DNA from: Nitrospina sp.
GTDB taxonomy: Bacteria > Nitrospinota > Nitrospinia > Nitrospinales > JACRGP01
DNA: 35,378 bases
NCBI GenBank assembly: GCA_024648695.1
Contig: JACAVV010000043.1
Coordinates: 1 to 35,378, forward strand
Direction: 5' to 3'
A program made the position numbers and the translations under genes. Under the pieces are notes generated by a model that worked only from the letters and a program-made list of their open reading frames with translations, did no database searches and was not told the DNA's origin. Of this stretch, positions 8,367 through 17,108 are shown piece by piece. How positions within the stretch are numbered: the first letter of the stretch is position 1; the number at the start of each line of letters is the position of its first letter.

Positions 8367-9362
8367 ATGTTGACTCTGGGTATTGAATCGTCCTGTGACG
8401 AAACCGCCGCCGCGGTTTTGGAAGGGGAAAGCACTCTGCTTTCCAACATTATTTGGGATCAGACCCGGATCCACTCCCACTACGGCGGTGTCGTTCCGGA
8501 ACTTGCGGGCCGCTCCCATGTGGAGCGAATTCATCTGGTGATTCAACAGGCTCTGGAGCAGGCTGGAGTTCGCCTTTCGGACATTGATTTAATCGCAACC
8601 ACACAGGGGCCCGGCCTCATCGGGTCCCTTTTGGTTGGATTGAATACAGCTAAAGCCATCGCCTATTCCCACGATTTACCTCTTGTTGGAATCAATCATC
8701 TGGAAGGCCATTTGCTTGCTATTTTTCTTCAGGAGCCTGTAGAGTTTCCTTTCATTTGTCTGATTGTCTCAGGAGGTCATACGGATCTCATCCGGGCCGA
8801 CGGATTTTCCCGGTATCGTCTCCTGGGCCGAACGCGGGACGATGCGGCAGGTGAGTGTTATGACAAAGTGGCCAAGATGCTTGGTCTTGGATACCCTGGC
8901 GGACCGATAATTGATAAAATGGCCCGCTCTGGCAATAAGACCGCAGTCCGGTTTCCTCGATCCTATCTTGAAAAGGGTTCTCTTGATTTTAGTTTTAGCG
9001 GGTTAAAAACCTCCGTAAAAAATTACATTGCCCGTCATCCAGATCAGGAAAAAGCAGATGTGTCGGCAAGTTTTCAAGAGGCCGTTGTTGAGGTTCTCAC
9101 CCAAAAAGCCTTACTGGCTTGTAGAATGGAAAACGTCCCCCGTTTGGTTGTGTCGGGTGGGGTGGCGGCTAATAGCCGTTTGCGCGAAAGCATTTTTTCC
9201 GAATCGGCAACAAATAAAATTCAAGCCTGGTTCCCCAAACCTCTATTTTGTACCGATAACGCCGCGATGATTGCCTGCGCGGGTTATTACCGATATAAGC
9301 ATGTCCCCGATGCTGTCAATGGCTCCAGAAACATGGATGCCAAAGCTAACCTGAATTTTTGA
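8367..9362 (+). CDS. tsaD: tRNA N6-threonylcarbamoyladenosine transferase TsaD
   Basis: A 331-residue protein matching the universal Kae1/TsaD family throughout. It starts with GIESSCDET, has metal-binding H111 and H115 in NHLEGH, then SGGHTDL, a GYPGGP segment and the late SGGVAANSRLR motif. It transfers threonylcarbamoyl to A37 of ANN-decoding tRNAs with TsaB/TsaE partners, which are not in this window. It lies 43 bases after ctpA and 19 bases before the SDR gene, probably in one transcript. Confidence 0.97.
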   Translation: MLTLGIESSCDETAAAVLEGESTLLSNIIWDQTRIHSHYGGVVPELAGRSHVERIHLVIQQALEQAGVRLSDIDLIATTQGPGLIGSLLVGLNTAKAIAYSHDLPLVGINHLEGHLLAIFLQEPVEFPFICLIVSGGHTDLIRADGFSRYRLLGRTRDDAAGECYDKVAKMLGLGYPGGPIIDKMARSGNKTAVRFPRSYLEKGSLDFSFSGLKTSVKNYIARHPDQEKADVSASFQEAVVEVLTQKALLACRMENVPRLVVSGGVAANSRLRESIFSESATNKIQAWFPKPLFCTDNAAMIACAGYYRYKHVPDAVNGSRNMDAKANLNF

Positions 9363-9381
9363 ACCATCCAATCTATTTGAA

Positions 9382-10374
9382 ATGAATATTCTGGTAACGG
9401 GAGGAGGCGGATTTCTTGGCTCTGCGATTGCGACGAAGCTTGTTGAACGTGGTAATTCTGTTCGTGTGTTTGGGCGCAACCGATACCCTCATTTAAACCC
9501 GGAAATCGAATGCGTTCAGGGCGACATTGTGGATTCAATGGCTGTGACCAAGGCGTGCCAGGGGATGGACACTGTTTTCCACGTCGCCGCTATTCCGGGA
9601 GTTTGGGGGAAAAAGGAATTGTTCTATGCGGTGAATGTCGATGGCACAAGCAATGTCTTGGAGGCATGCCGGAAACAACGAGTCAGAAAATTAATTTATA
9701 CCAGTTCCCCCAGCGTGGTGTTTGGCCACCGTCCACTTGAAAATGCTAATGAGGATACACCCTATCCGGGAAGTTATCTGTGGCATTACCCTGAAACCAA
9801 GGCCATTGCAGAACGCATGGTTTTGGAGAAAAATGGGTGCGAAGGTTTATTAACCGTAGCTTTAAGACCGCATTTGATTTGGGGGCCTGGTGATCCGCAT
9901 TTGATTCCAAGGTTGTTGCAACGAGCCCAAATGGGCCGGTTGGTTCAGGTGGGAGAGGGCACGAACCTGGTTGATATGATTTATATTGATAACGCGGTAC
10001 ACGCTCACCTACTAGCGTGTGATGCTCTGGGTCCGGGATTAGGAGGAAAGGTGTATTTTGTCAGTGACGACCACCCCACACCACTATGGCCCTGGATCAA
10101 TCGTTTGCTGGAAAGAATGAATATTGAATCCGTCCGGCGTTCTATACCGTATCCTGTAGCTTTCGGTTTGGGTGCTGTATTCGAATTTGTTTATGGGTCC
10201 CTGGGGCTCCATGCAGAGCCTCGCATGACTCGCTTTTTAGCCGCCCAGTTAGCCAAATCGCATTACTTTGATATTACCCGCGCGAAACATGATTTTGGAT
10301 ACAGCCCTGTAGTGTCTTCAGAAGAGGGCTTTGAAAGGCTTATTGAGGATCTGAAATCTCACCCAGCAAATTAA
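9382..10374 (+). CDS. NAD(P)-dependent epimerase/dehydratase (extended SDR, 3-beta-HSD-like)
   Basis: A 330-residue extended short-chain dehydrogenase/reductase. The cofactor motif TGGGGFLG lies at 6-13, an acidic DI follows the third strand, the catalytic region TSSPSVVFG lies near 107-115, and the Tyr/Lys pair is Y136-PET-K140. The overall pattern is closest to the 3-beta-hydroxysteroid dehydrogenase/isomerase-like branch, which acts on sterol-like, terpenoid or sugar substrates; the substrate here is unknown. It follows tsaD closely. Its 3' end overlaps the 3' end of larB on the other strand by 35 bases. Confidence 0.85.
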   Translation: MNILVTGGGGFLGSAIATKLVERGNSVRVFGRNRYPHLNPEIECVQGDIVDSMAVTKACQGMDTVFHVAAIPGVWGKKELFYAVNVDGTSNVLEACRKQRVRKLIYTSSPSVVFGHRPLENANEDTPYPGSYLWHYPETKAIAERMVLEKNGCEGLLTVALRPHLIWGPGDPHLIPRLLQRAQMGRLVQVGEGTNLVDMIYIDNAVHAHLLACDALGPGLGGKVYFVSDDHPTPLWPWINRLLERMNIESVRRSIPYPVAFGLGAVFEFVYGSLGLHAEPRMTRFLAAQLAKSHYFDITRAKHDFGYSPVVSSEEGFERLIEDLKSHPAN

Positions 10375-11110
10375 TTTTATGAGCCAGACATCCGGCTCCG
10401 AAACCGTTGTCAATGTTCATCGTGGCCAGTCCGGGGGAACAACTGTTCAACATGGCCAGTAAGGCGGAGACACCCCCAAAGGCCGCTCCGTAACCGACAC
10501 TTGTTGGAACGGCAATCACCGGCTTATCGACCAGGCCGCCTACCACACTCGGTAATGCACCGTCCATACCGGCGACCACAATTACCACCCGTGCTTTATG
10601 AAGGACATCCATTTTGTCAAAAAGGCGATGAATCCCCGCTACCCCTACATCAAACAGGGTTTGAGTCTGGCTTCCAAAAAACCGGGCGGTGACGGCCGCT
10701 TCCTCGGCTACGGGTATATCAGAGGTTCCTGCAGATGCTACCAGCACAATGCCTGCTTTGGATGAAGTGTCCTTTTGCTGGATGACCAGTGTTTTGGAAG
10801 TATTGTTATACTGATGATTTTCCGGAAGAGCTTCTTTCAAACCAAGGTATTGATCCTGTAAAAGGTGTGTTCCCAAAACATTGCCCTGGGCATTCAGCAT
10901 TTGGGTCACGATTCCTTTCAGTTGTTCAACGGATTTCCCACGGCAGTAAATCACCTCCGAGAGTCCGGATCGCAAAGAACGATGGTGATCTATCCTTGCA
11001 AACTCGAGGTTTTCATAAGGTAACTTTTTTAATTGTTGTAATGCTTTTTCAGGGGTGAGCGCCCCATCCTGAATGGCCTGCAGTAATTCACGAATGGTAT
11101 CCTCGTTCAT
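10340..11110 (-). CDS. larB: Nickel-pincer cofactor biosynthesis protein LarB (AIR carboxylase-like)
   Basis: A 256-residue protein with a helical N-terminal region (MNEDTIRELLQAI...ALxxL) and a C-terminal PurE-like domain. Motifs include ASAGTSDIPVAEEA, DVGVAGIHR, VVAGMDGALPSVVGGL, PTSVGYGAAFGG and NIDNGFGAG, all characteristic of LarB. LarB carboxylates and hydrolyses nicotinate adenine dinucleotide, the first step toward the nickel pincer cofactor of lactate racemase-type enzymes. larC and larE are not in this window. Its ATG overlaps the gpsA stop by 4 bases (ATGA). A good AGGA ribosome site precedes the start. Confidence 0.92.
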   Translation of the reverse strand: MNEDTIRELLQAIQDGALTPEKALQQLKKLPYENLEFARIDHHRSLRSGLSEVIYCRGKSVEQLKGIVTQMLNAQGNVLGTHLLQDQYLGLKEALPENHQYNNTSKTLVIQQKDTSSKAGIVLVASAGTSDIPVAEEAAVTARFFGSQTQTLFDVGVAGIHRLFDKMDVLHKARVVIVVAGMDGALPSVVGGLVDKPVIAVPTSVGYGAAFGGVSALLAMLNSCSPGLATMNIDNGFGAGCLAHKINLLGEISDPQ

Positions 11111-12129
11111 TCCAATCCTTTAACCCCCGTAAATTCGGAAGTGATCTCTACTTTCATCAGGTCCTTTAGAGCCTGTTGCGGCGATTTGTTCTCATGAAGC
11201 ACCCGGTAGGTTTCTTCGATGATAGAAGCTTGAATGCCCAAATCCTGTTTCAAACGAAAAGCCGATTTTACGGTGCGAATACCCTCCGCCACCATTTTCA
11301 TACCTTGAGTGATTTCCTGCAGGGATTGACCTTGCCCCAATTTTATTCCAACGCTACGGTTTCTACTAAGGTCTCCTGTGCATGTTAGCACCAGATCGCC
11401 CATTCCTGAAAGCCCCGAAAAGGTTTCAGGTCGCGCGCCCAAAGCGGTTCCAATCCTTTTGATTTCGACCGAGCCCCGGGTAATCAAAGCCGCACGTGCA
11501 TTGAACCCCAGGTTCAAGCCGTCAGCGATACCGGTGGCAATGGCAATCACGTTTTTCAGTGCCCCCCCTAACTCGACACCAATCAAATCGGTGCTGGTGA
11601 ACACCTTGAACCAGGAATTGGAGAATAACTCCTGAACCCTTAAGGCGATCCCTTCGCTTTCCGAAGCCGCTACAGCGGCAGAAGGCATGCTTTTTGCCAC
11701 TTCGGAAGCAAAAGTGGGTCCCGAAAACACCGCAATATCCATCGGGCCGGGCAAGGTATGCTGAACGATCTGGTGAATCAATTGCAGGCTGTCTTCTTCA
11801 ATCCCTTTACTGGCATTGATGATCAGGGCACCGGGTTTGATAAACCCTTTTATCAGATCAAGCGTTGTTCGAATGGCATGGGTAGGAACCACCAGGAGAA
11901 TCGTATCGTTATTCCGCACTGCGGTTGGCAAATCCGAAGTGGGTTTGATTTTAGGAGACAATTCAATCCCCGGCAGAAAGTATGTGTTTTCCCGGGTTTC
12001 TGAGATAATGGACGACAACTCAGGCTCATAGGCCCATAGGGATATATCGAATCCGTTTCCTGCCAGCAATTGAGCCAGGGCGGTTCCCCAGCTACCTGCC
12101 CCTATAACAGCTATTGAATTGGAATGCAT
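11107..12129 (-). CDS. gpsA: Glycerol-3-phosphate dehydrogenase [NAD(P)+]
   Basis: A 340-residue cytosolic enzyme of standard length. It has the N-terminal dinucleotide motif GAGSWG (10-15), NASKGIE, FSGPTFASEV, the catalytic-Lys segment GGALKNVIAIATGIADGL, and the later GLSGMGDLVLTCTGDLSRNR block. It reduces dihydroxyacetone phosphate to sn-glycerol-3-phosphate for phospholipid synthesis. It is transcribed away from the TPR gene at 12312, with a 182-base divergent spacer, and is coupled to larB downstream by a 4-base overlap. Confidence 0.97.
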   Translation of the reverse strand: MHSNSIAVIGAGSWGTALAQLLAGNGFDISLWAYEPELSSIISETRENTYFLPGIELSPKIKPTSDLPTAVRNNDTILLVVPTHAIRTTLDLIKGFIKPGALIINASKGIEEDSLQLIHQIVQHTLPGPMDIAVFSGPTFASEVAKSMPSAAVAASESEGIALRVQELFSNSWFKVFTSTDLIGVELGGALKNVIAIATGIADGLNLGFNARAALITRGSVEIKRIGTALGARPETFSGLSGMGDLVLTCTGDLSRNRSVGIKLGQGQSLQEITQGMKMVAEGIRTVKSAFRLKQDLGIQASIIEETYRVLHENKSPQQALKDLMKVEITSEFTGVKGLE

Positions 12130-12311
12130 GTTTCACTTGACTCAACTAAAAAATCATAAAAATAAATTTTCCCAAGTTTACAGTAAAGAAGCAATAAATA
12201 CTCGAAGATTCCAGATTCAAACCAAAATATAATTCTCTTGTGTGCGAAAAACCTTTGTGATTAAATGATTTAATTAACCACAAAACATTTCCCATTAAAA
12301 GTAAAGAAATT

Positions 12312-12998
12312 ATGGCCAAAGTTGAAAAATTTCGCAGAAAAACATTAAAAGAACCCGATCAGTTTTTTACAACCTCCGACAAAATATTACATTTTGTTCA
12401 GGATAACGCAAAATCCACTATCATTTCCATTTTGGCGGTGGCCTTGATTGCAGGTTCCGTGTGGGCTTTTAGATATAATGCCCAGGCGAACAGTTTAAGG
12501 ATGGAAACCCGTCTTTTTGAAATGGAGCAACTCAAAAAGAAGGGCGGAACAGAGGATCTGAGCATGGTTATCGAGGAGTATAAAAAATCTTTATCTGAAT
12601 TTAGTGGTGGCAGTGCCAAGCAAAGGGCTCAAATGGTATTGGCGGATTTATATTATCAAAATGGACAGTTTAAAGAATCCATAAATACTTACAACACCCT
12701 GCTCTCGGAAACCAAAGTTGGAGAATTGAATCACGATTTAGCCCAATTAGGCTTGGCTTATGCCCAGCAGGGCGATAAAAACTATAAGGAAGCCATTTTG
12801 TCGTTTCGTGCAGTGATAGATGGCCATTCCTCATTGCCCTTGTTTCAGGCCTATACAGAATTGGCTCGATGCTATGAACTGAATAACGACTCCAAAAATG
12901 CGATTCTGGTTTATAGGGAAATGCAGGTCAAATTTCCGGCCCATCCGGATCTGGAAAAGGTGGAATCCTCCATCAAAGAACTGGAAGCCAAAGCCTAA
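12312..12998 (+). CDS. Membrane-anchored tetratricopeptide repeat protein (YfgM-like)
   Basis: A 228-residue protein with a short basic cytoplasmic N terminus, one membrane helix near residues 37-55 (STIISILAVALIAGSVWAF) and a periplasmic helical region. TPR-like repeats include QMVLADLYYQNGQFKESINTY and ELARCYELNNDSKNAILVY. The layout matches the YfgM/TPR_21 family, linked in E. coli to the SecYEG translocon and periplasmic chaperones. The next gene, 14 bases downstream, encodes an M48 protease, suggesting a joint role in envelope protein quality control. TATAAT occurs at 12228-12233 but lacks a clear -35 box. Confidence 0.78.
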   Translation: MAKVEKFRRKTLKEPDQFFTTSDKILHFVQDNAKSTIISILAVALIAGSVWAFRYNAQANSLRMETRLFEMEQLKKKGGTEDLSMVIEEYKKSLSEFSGGSAKQRAQMVLADLYYQNGQFKESINTYNTLLSETKVGELNHDLAQLGLAYAQQGDKNYKEAILSFRAVIDGHSSLPLFQAYTELARCYELNNDSKNAILVYREMQVKFPAHPDLEKVESSIKELEAKA

Positions 12999-13012
12999 CA
13001 AGAGGCGTTTTT

Positions 13013-14104
13013 ATGTTCCAGAAAACTTTTAGTTTAAAGCTCACCCTTTCAGCCCTGATTATTTCCTCCATGGCTTTTTATTTCGGGAATGAGGTGACAG
13101 CGGTTCCTTTCATCAGCAAAGAAGATGAGATTGAAATGGGAAAGGGCGCCGATCAGGACATTACCAAGCATTACGGGATCTATCAGGACAAAAAACTTCA
13201 GCTTTATGTCGATTCCATCGGTCAAAAACTGGTCTCCAATCTTTCAGACAAGCAATTTAGAAAATACTTTTTTAAGGTTGTGGATAGCGCCGACGTGAAT
13301 GCCTTCGCGCTTCCTGGCGGATACGTCTATGTCACCCGCGGCATATTGGCCATGATCAATAGTGAAGCTGAGTTAGCAGGGGTCCTGGGCCATGAAATCG
13401 GGCATGTCATCATGCATCATGGAGCCAAGAATGTGATTCGCCAAATCGGCGCTACTCTTTTGAGTGTCGGTGGAGCCGTGGGTGGAGCGATTGCCAGTCC
13501 AAAAAACGCAAGTCAATGGTTATTGGTCAGCACGCAGATGTTTGATCAAATCAACAAAGGTTATGGCCGCGATGCTGAACTGGATTCCGACGCGCAGGGA
13601 ATTATTAATGCCTATGAGTCGGGTTATAACCCGGAAGGTATGGTTTCATTTTTAAAATCCCTCAGGCGTCAGGAAATATTTTCTGGCCAAACGTACCACT
13701 CCTTTATTTCCACTCATCCGGATACTAAGGACCGCATAATCAAAACTACTCTGTTCTCATCGTCTCTGATCGCCAGAGAACGGATTGAGGGTTCGGAAGG
13801 ATTACAGGATAAAAGAAAAGTATATCTGAATCAGTTAAAAGGCCTGCCCTTTGGTGGAAAACGTCAAAAGAATGAACGACGTGTGGGTAAACCGCAATAT
13901 ATTGATATTTATGAGGTAAAGCCTGGAGATACTTTCACTTCCATCGCTAAAAAGGAACTGGAGGATGAAACCATGGATTTGGATATCGCCGTCTTAAACG
14001 GTAAAAAGTTGAAAAACACTCTGGTTCCCGGTGAACTTTTGAAAATCATTCGCGATGGAAAGTATGTTGAGAAAAAATTGGAAATCAAACCCGAAGATTC
14101 TTGA
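13013..14104 (+). CDS. M48-family periplasmic metalloprotease with C-terminal LysM domain
   Basis: A 363-residue exported protease. A hydrophobic signal segment occupies about residues 8-30. The zinc motif is H127-E128-x2-H131 (LGHEIGHVIMHH), with E189 in DAELDSDAQG as the likely third ligand, and THPDTKDRI follows. A C-terminal LysM-like domain (YEVKPGDTFTSIAKKEL, about 301-350) would bind peptidoglycan. BepA/LoiP-type relatives degrade misassembled outer-membrane proteins. It follows the TPR gene, and an in-frame SH3-like reading frame comes after a single stop codon, so the present C terminus may be a truncation. Confidence 0.88.
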   Translation: MFQKTFSLKLTLSALIISSMAFYFGNEVTAVPFISKEDEIEMGKGADQDITKHYGIYQDKKLQLYVDSIGQKLVSNLSDKQFRKYFFKVVDSADVNAFALPGGYVYVTRGILAMINSEAELAGVLGHEIGHVIMHHGAKNVIRQIGATLLSVGGAVGGAIASPKNASQWLLVSTQMFDQINKGYGRDAELDSDAQGIINAYESGYNPEGMVSFLKSLRRQEIFSGQTYHSFISTHPDTKDRIIKTTLFSSSLIARERIEGSEGLQDKRKVYLNQLKGLPFGGKRQKNERRVGKPQYIDIYEVKPGDTFTSIAKKELEDETMDLDIAVLNGKKLKNTLVPGELLKIIRDGKYVEKKLEIKPEDS

Positions 14105-14113
14105 AACCGGTTC

Positions 14114-14305
14114 ATGGAAGCAGGATTTCACCTGGAAAAAACCGAAATGGTTTATTTGAAACCTAACGGCGAGGTTTGCAATCGTTTACCCAAGGGCACC
14201 CTCGTGTTTCCCATTCAGAAAAAAAACGATTGGATGAAAATCAATTGGAGGCGCGGTAAAAAGAAAGGCTGGATTCAGCTGGACCCGGAATCCGGGTCCG
14301 GATAA
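14114..14305 (+). CDS. Small SH3-like (SH3b) protein, in frame with the upstream protease
   Basis: A 63-residue frame with the pattern of a bacterial SH3 domain: a Leu-Pro-Lys-Gly-Thr turn, then NDWMKINW, then KKGWIQLD. It starts 9 bases after the TGA (14102-14104) of the M48 gene and lies in the same reading frame, with no intervening stop other than that TGA and no good ribosome site. It may be a separate coupled gene, or the detached C-terminal domain of the protease after a nonsense change. The LysM-SH3b order would be normal for a cell-wall-binding tail. Confidence 0.5.
   Translation: MEAGFHLEKTEMVYLKPNGEVCNRLPKGTLVFPIQKKNDWMKINWRRGKKKGWIQLDPESGSG
14281..14299. terminator. GC-rich perfect inverted repeat between convergent genes
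   Basis: GGACCCGGAATCCGGGTCC is fully self-complementary (9-bp arms around a central A). It lies at the 3' end of the SH3-like frame and just past the stop codon of the convergent GAF-HD-GYP gene. On the minus strand a T-rich stretch follows about 15 bases later. It could act as a terminator for the minus-strand gene or as a bidirectional hairpin. The lack of an immediate U-tract keeps confidence low. Confidence 0.4.
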
Positions 14306-14309
14306 AGCT

Positions 14310-16049
14310 TTAATAGGAAGGTCGGTAAGAATCAAAGCGAATATCTTCGGGCCGGACTTCTTCCCCGTTTTCCAAAGTCGTTCTTTCCTGATCCTTTTCG
14401 TGGATTTCCAGGTACCGTTCGTAGATCTTTTCGTTAATAAAAAATTCAACCAGGTCATGATCCAGGTTTCCATCCTGGACCATAGCTCTTAAAATCCGGT
14501 ATACGTTATCTAAAGGCATCGCCTTTTTATAAGGCCGGTCCGTGGCGGTGAGCGCTTCGGCGATATCTGTTACCGCCATCAATTTTCCTTCAAAAGGAAT
14601 TTCATCTCCCTTCAGGCCCAATGGGTATCCTTGCCCGTTGATACATTCATGGTGCGCTCCGGCGAAATTAGGGATGTCCTTTAGCTTTTTTGTGAAAGGA
14701 ATTTTGTTCAACATGCGCAGAGTAACGTCGGCATGGTTCTGCATTATTTTCCTTTCCCTTTCGGTGATGCTTCCGCGCCGAATTGACAGATTCTCCAGTT
14801 CGTCGTCGTCCAGATAATTTTTTGTGTTGCCGTCGATATCCACATACGTCATTCGGGCAATCTCCTGAAGTCGCTGAACAATCGCTTCGTCCAAAAATTC
14901 GGTGGGCTCATTGCACATTTGAATGAAACTGCGAATTTCCTTGAATTTATTTTCTTCAGCGGCGTTATCCTCCTTAATCATTTGAACTTCTTCGGGAGAG
15001 GCTCCATTTTGCAATGCCACCGTTACTTTTTTAAAGCCCTCCAATTGCGCTCTTTGAATGAGGTACTGCATTCTCAAATCCACCAGATGAATCCGGTCGA
15101 AAATGGTTTGCAATTTTTTTGCTTTTTCGATGACTTCGACAGGTGTGGTAACTTTCCCGATATCGTGCATCCAGGCGGCGACACGGAGTTGATGAAGTTC
15201 TTCCCGCGTGAATTTAGTGTTTTTGAATGTTCCTTCCGCCGATTCGTTTAGGGTTTCCGCCATGACCATGGTCAAGTTGGCTACCCTGCGAATATGCCCA
15301 CCTGTCACCGGAGATTTTTCATCAATAGCCGTCGCCATCACCTGGACGAAGGATTCAAACAGGCGCTCCATATCGTTGATCAATTTCACATTGGTAATGG
15401 CAATGGCCGCTTGTGACGCAAGAGATTCCGTAAGATGCTCGTAATCGGGGGAAAACGGGATCACCTCGTTGTTGTCCTTGTTGACCGCATTCATTAGTTG
15501 AAGGACACCAATGACGTCGTTTTCATGATTTCTCATTGGAACGACCAGCATAGACTTGGACCTGTAACCATTGGCAAGGTCAAATTTTTTGGGTCCGGTG
15601 AAATCGAACAAATCTGTATCATAAACATCAGGAATGTTGACGGGGACCCCCTTGATGGCCACGAATGCCGAAACATTGGTTTCTTTTAATTCCACTGGAT
15701 CAAAAGAAATGTCTTCGCCGGAGGCTCCACCCATTCGAATATTCAAAGTATCGTTTTGAACGATCATGAATTTGAGAACATTGTCCTCCAGGATATAAAG
15801 GGTGCCTGCATCGGCATAAGTAAACTTTCTCACCTCGTCCACAATCATTTCCAGCAAGGTGTTCAAATCCGTTTCGCCTGATAGCGCTCTGCCAATGTTA
15901 GACAAGCGTTTTATTTGCGACATCAACTGGTTGGCGTAACTTTTCACCTGGCCTACCATCCCTGTTAAGAGCGAGTTCAACCGCTCATCCTGGGAAAGCT
16001 GATTCGAGGATAGACTGATATTTGTTGGTTTTTGGGAAGAATCTTTCAT
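14310..16049 (-). CDS. GAF-HD-GYP phosphodiesterase with a large insertion in the HD domain
   Basis: A 579-residue cytoplasmic signalling protein. Residues about 45-225 form a GAF sensor domain (for example MLVVPMRNHENDVIGVLQLMNAVNK). Residues about 235-545 form an HD-GYP domain. Metal ligands are H252 (TGGHIRRV), H295-D296 (HDIGKV), H439, H466-H467 and D495; the signature is NGQGYPLGL. About 140 residues separate HDIGKV from the next ligand His, against roughly 25 in ordinary HD-GYP proteins. The insert is rich in helix formers and charge and could be a second regulatory element. It probably degrades c-di-GMP under control of a ligand or redox signal sensed by GAF. It is the third HD-GYP gene in the window. 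Confidence 0.88.
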   Translation of the reverse strand: MKDSSQKPTNISLSSNQLSQDERLNSLLTGMVGQVKSYANQLMSQIKRLSNIGRALSGETDLNTLLEMIVDEVRKFTYADAGTLYILEDNVLKFMIVQNDTLNIRMGGASGEDISFDPVELKETNVSAFVAIKGVPVNIPDVYDTDLFDFTGPKKFDLANGYRSKSMLVVPMRNHENDVIGVLQLMNAVNKDNNEVIPFSPDYEHLTESLASQAAIAITNVKLINDMERLFESFVQVMATAIDEKSPVTGGHIRRVANLTMVMAETLNESAEGTFKNTKFTREELHQLRVAAWMHDIGKVTTPVEVIEKAKKLQTIFDRIHLVDLRMQYLIQRAQLEGFKKVTVALQNGASPEEVQMIKEDNAAEENKFKEIRSFIQMCNEPTEFLDEAIVQRLQEIARMTYVDIDGNTKNYLDDDELENLSIRRGSITERERKIMQNHADVTLRMLNKIPFTKKLKDIPNFAGAHHECINGQGYPLGLKGDEIPFEGKLMAVTDIAEALTATDRPYKKAMPLDNVYRILRAMVQDGNLDHDLVEFFINEKIYERYLEIHEKDQERTTLENGEEVRPEDIRFDSYRPSY

Positions 16050-16201
16050 AGACCCTTTACTGGGACCTTAAAAAAATTTAAGGAATTACCCCAACCTTAA
16101 ATGAATACCTATATATTTAATTATCCAGTAAAAAGAACATAAAATCAACTAATTGCAAGGTCTCGGTTTATTTATTGCCCGAATTTCGATGAAATTAGGA
16201 A

Positions 16202-16996
16202 TCAATCGAGGATTTGTGCCTCGTTATCTCGCCAAATCATCTTGCCGCACACGTTAATAAAAGGAGGTCCTTCATGTTTCAATAATTCAAGATGAGCCTG
16301 GAACAGGGTTTCAGGGGTGGTCGGGCTGTCGCCATATTTTTCTTTTTCCTCATTTATGATACCGTTGAGAAAATTTTCTATGCCGTCCTTGGAGGGTACC
16401 CCTTCGAAATACGATCTCAGTAAAGGATCCTTGATGTTATCAATTTTTTTGGCATTTTTTCTGAGCAATAATTTGATCCCGCGGGAAGATTGCGATTCGA
16501 ACAATCCCGCCCGTATACAAAGTCGCTTTGATTTTCCTTCTTCAAGCGTCCATTTTTCAATAGCTTCCTTGGAATACCCCATAGCGCCGTAACTGCATAG
16601 CTGGTGCTTTAGACTATAAAAGGTTGAATAGGTTACAATCGTGCCAATGTTTAATTCCGATTCCAATTGCAAAATGGGGTCGAAGGATAAACGATTGGAA
16701 TGAGCGATTTGCTCGGGACTGGATTCTTTAATAGCAAAGCCAACATCTCCTAAAGCGGTTGCATAATGGAGATAATCATAGCTTCCCGAGTTAATGGATT
16801 TTATTTTTTCCAGGCATGAATTTTCGGTAATATCACCAAAGACAGTATGGTCGGCTCCTTCAATGGCCTCTCCAGTATCTTCTTTACCATACCAGTTTGC
16901 CACAATAACCGCATTCTCCCCAAAAACCGAGCGTATTGCTTTTATTGCGGCAGTTCCCATCACACCGGTGCCGCCAACGACCAGATAATATTGCAT
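16202..16996 (-). CDS. Rossmann-fold NAD(P)-binding protein, atypical SDR
   Basis: A 264-residue protein starting with a clear dinucleotide motif, VVGGTGVMG (6-14), then a Rossmann-like alternation and YSTFYS before the expected active site. The catalytic Tyr-x3-Lys of SDRs is not in its usual form: the region reads SYGAMGYSKEA, as if MGY had been inserted between YGA and SK. It may use a different Tyr, or may be a binding rather than catalytic protein. Substrate unknown. The gene stands alone on the minus strand between the GAF-HD-GYP gene and a secreted unknown. Confidence 0.65.
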   Translation of the reverse strand: MQYYLVVGGTGVMGTAAIKAIRSVFGENAVIVANWYGKEDTGEAIEGADHTVFGDITENSCLEKIKSINSGSYDYLHYATALGDVGFAIKESSPEQIAHSNRLSFDPILQLESELNIGTIVTYSTFYSLKHQLCSYGAMGYSKEAIEKWTLEEGKSKRLCIRAGLFESQSSRGIKLLLRKNAKKIDNIKDPLLRSYFEGVPSKDGIENFLNGIINEEKEKYGDSPTTPETLFQAHLELLKHEGPPFINVCGKMIWRDNEAQILD

Positions 16997-17108
16997 TCTT
17001 TCTTCTCCTGCTTTTTCTATGATTGTGTGGATAATAAAATTTGAAAATGTTGCTTTGAGGAAAACGGTTCAATGGATACTGGAAGATTCAATTGATTGGA
17101 ATGGTCTG

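Noticed and set aside
16174-16200. 13-base match to the reverse complement of the left-edge transposase start (34-46)
   Set aside because: Similarity ends after the 13-mer apart from a loose gapped stretch; one such match in a window this size is not strong evidence of a relic.
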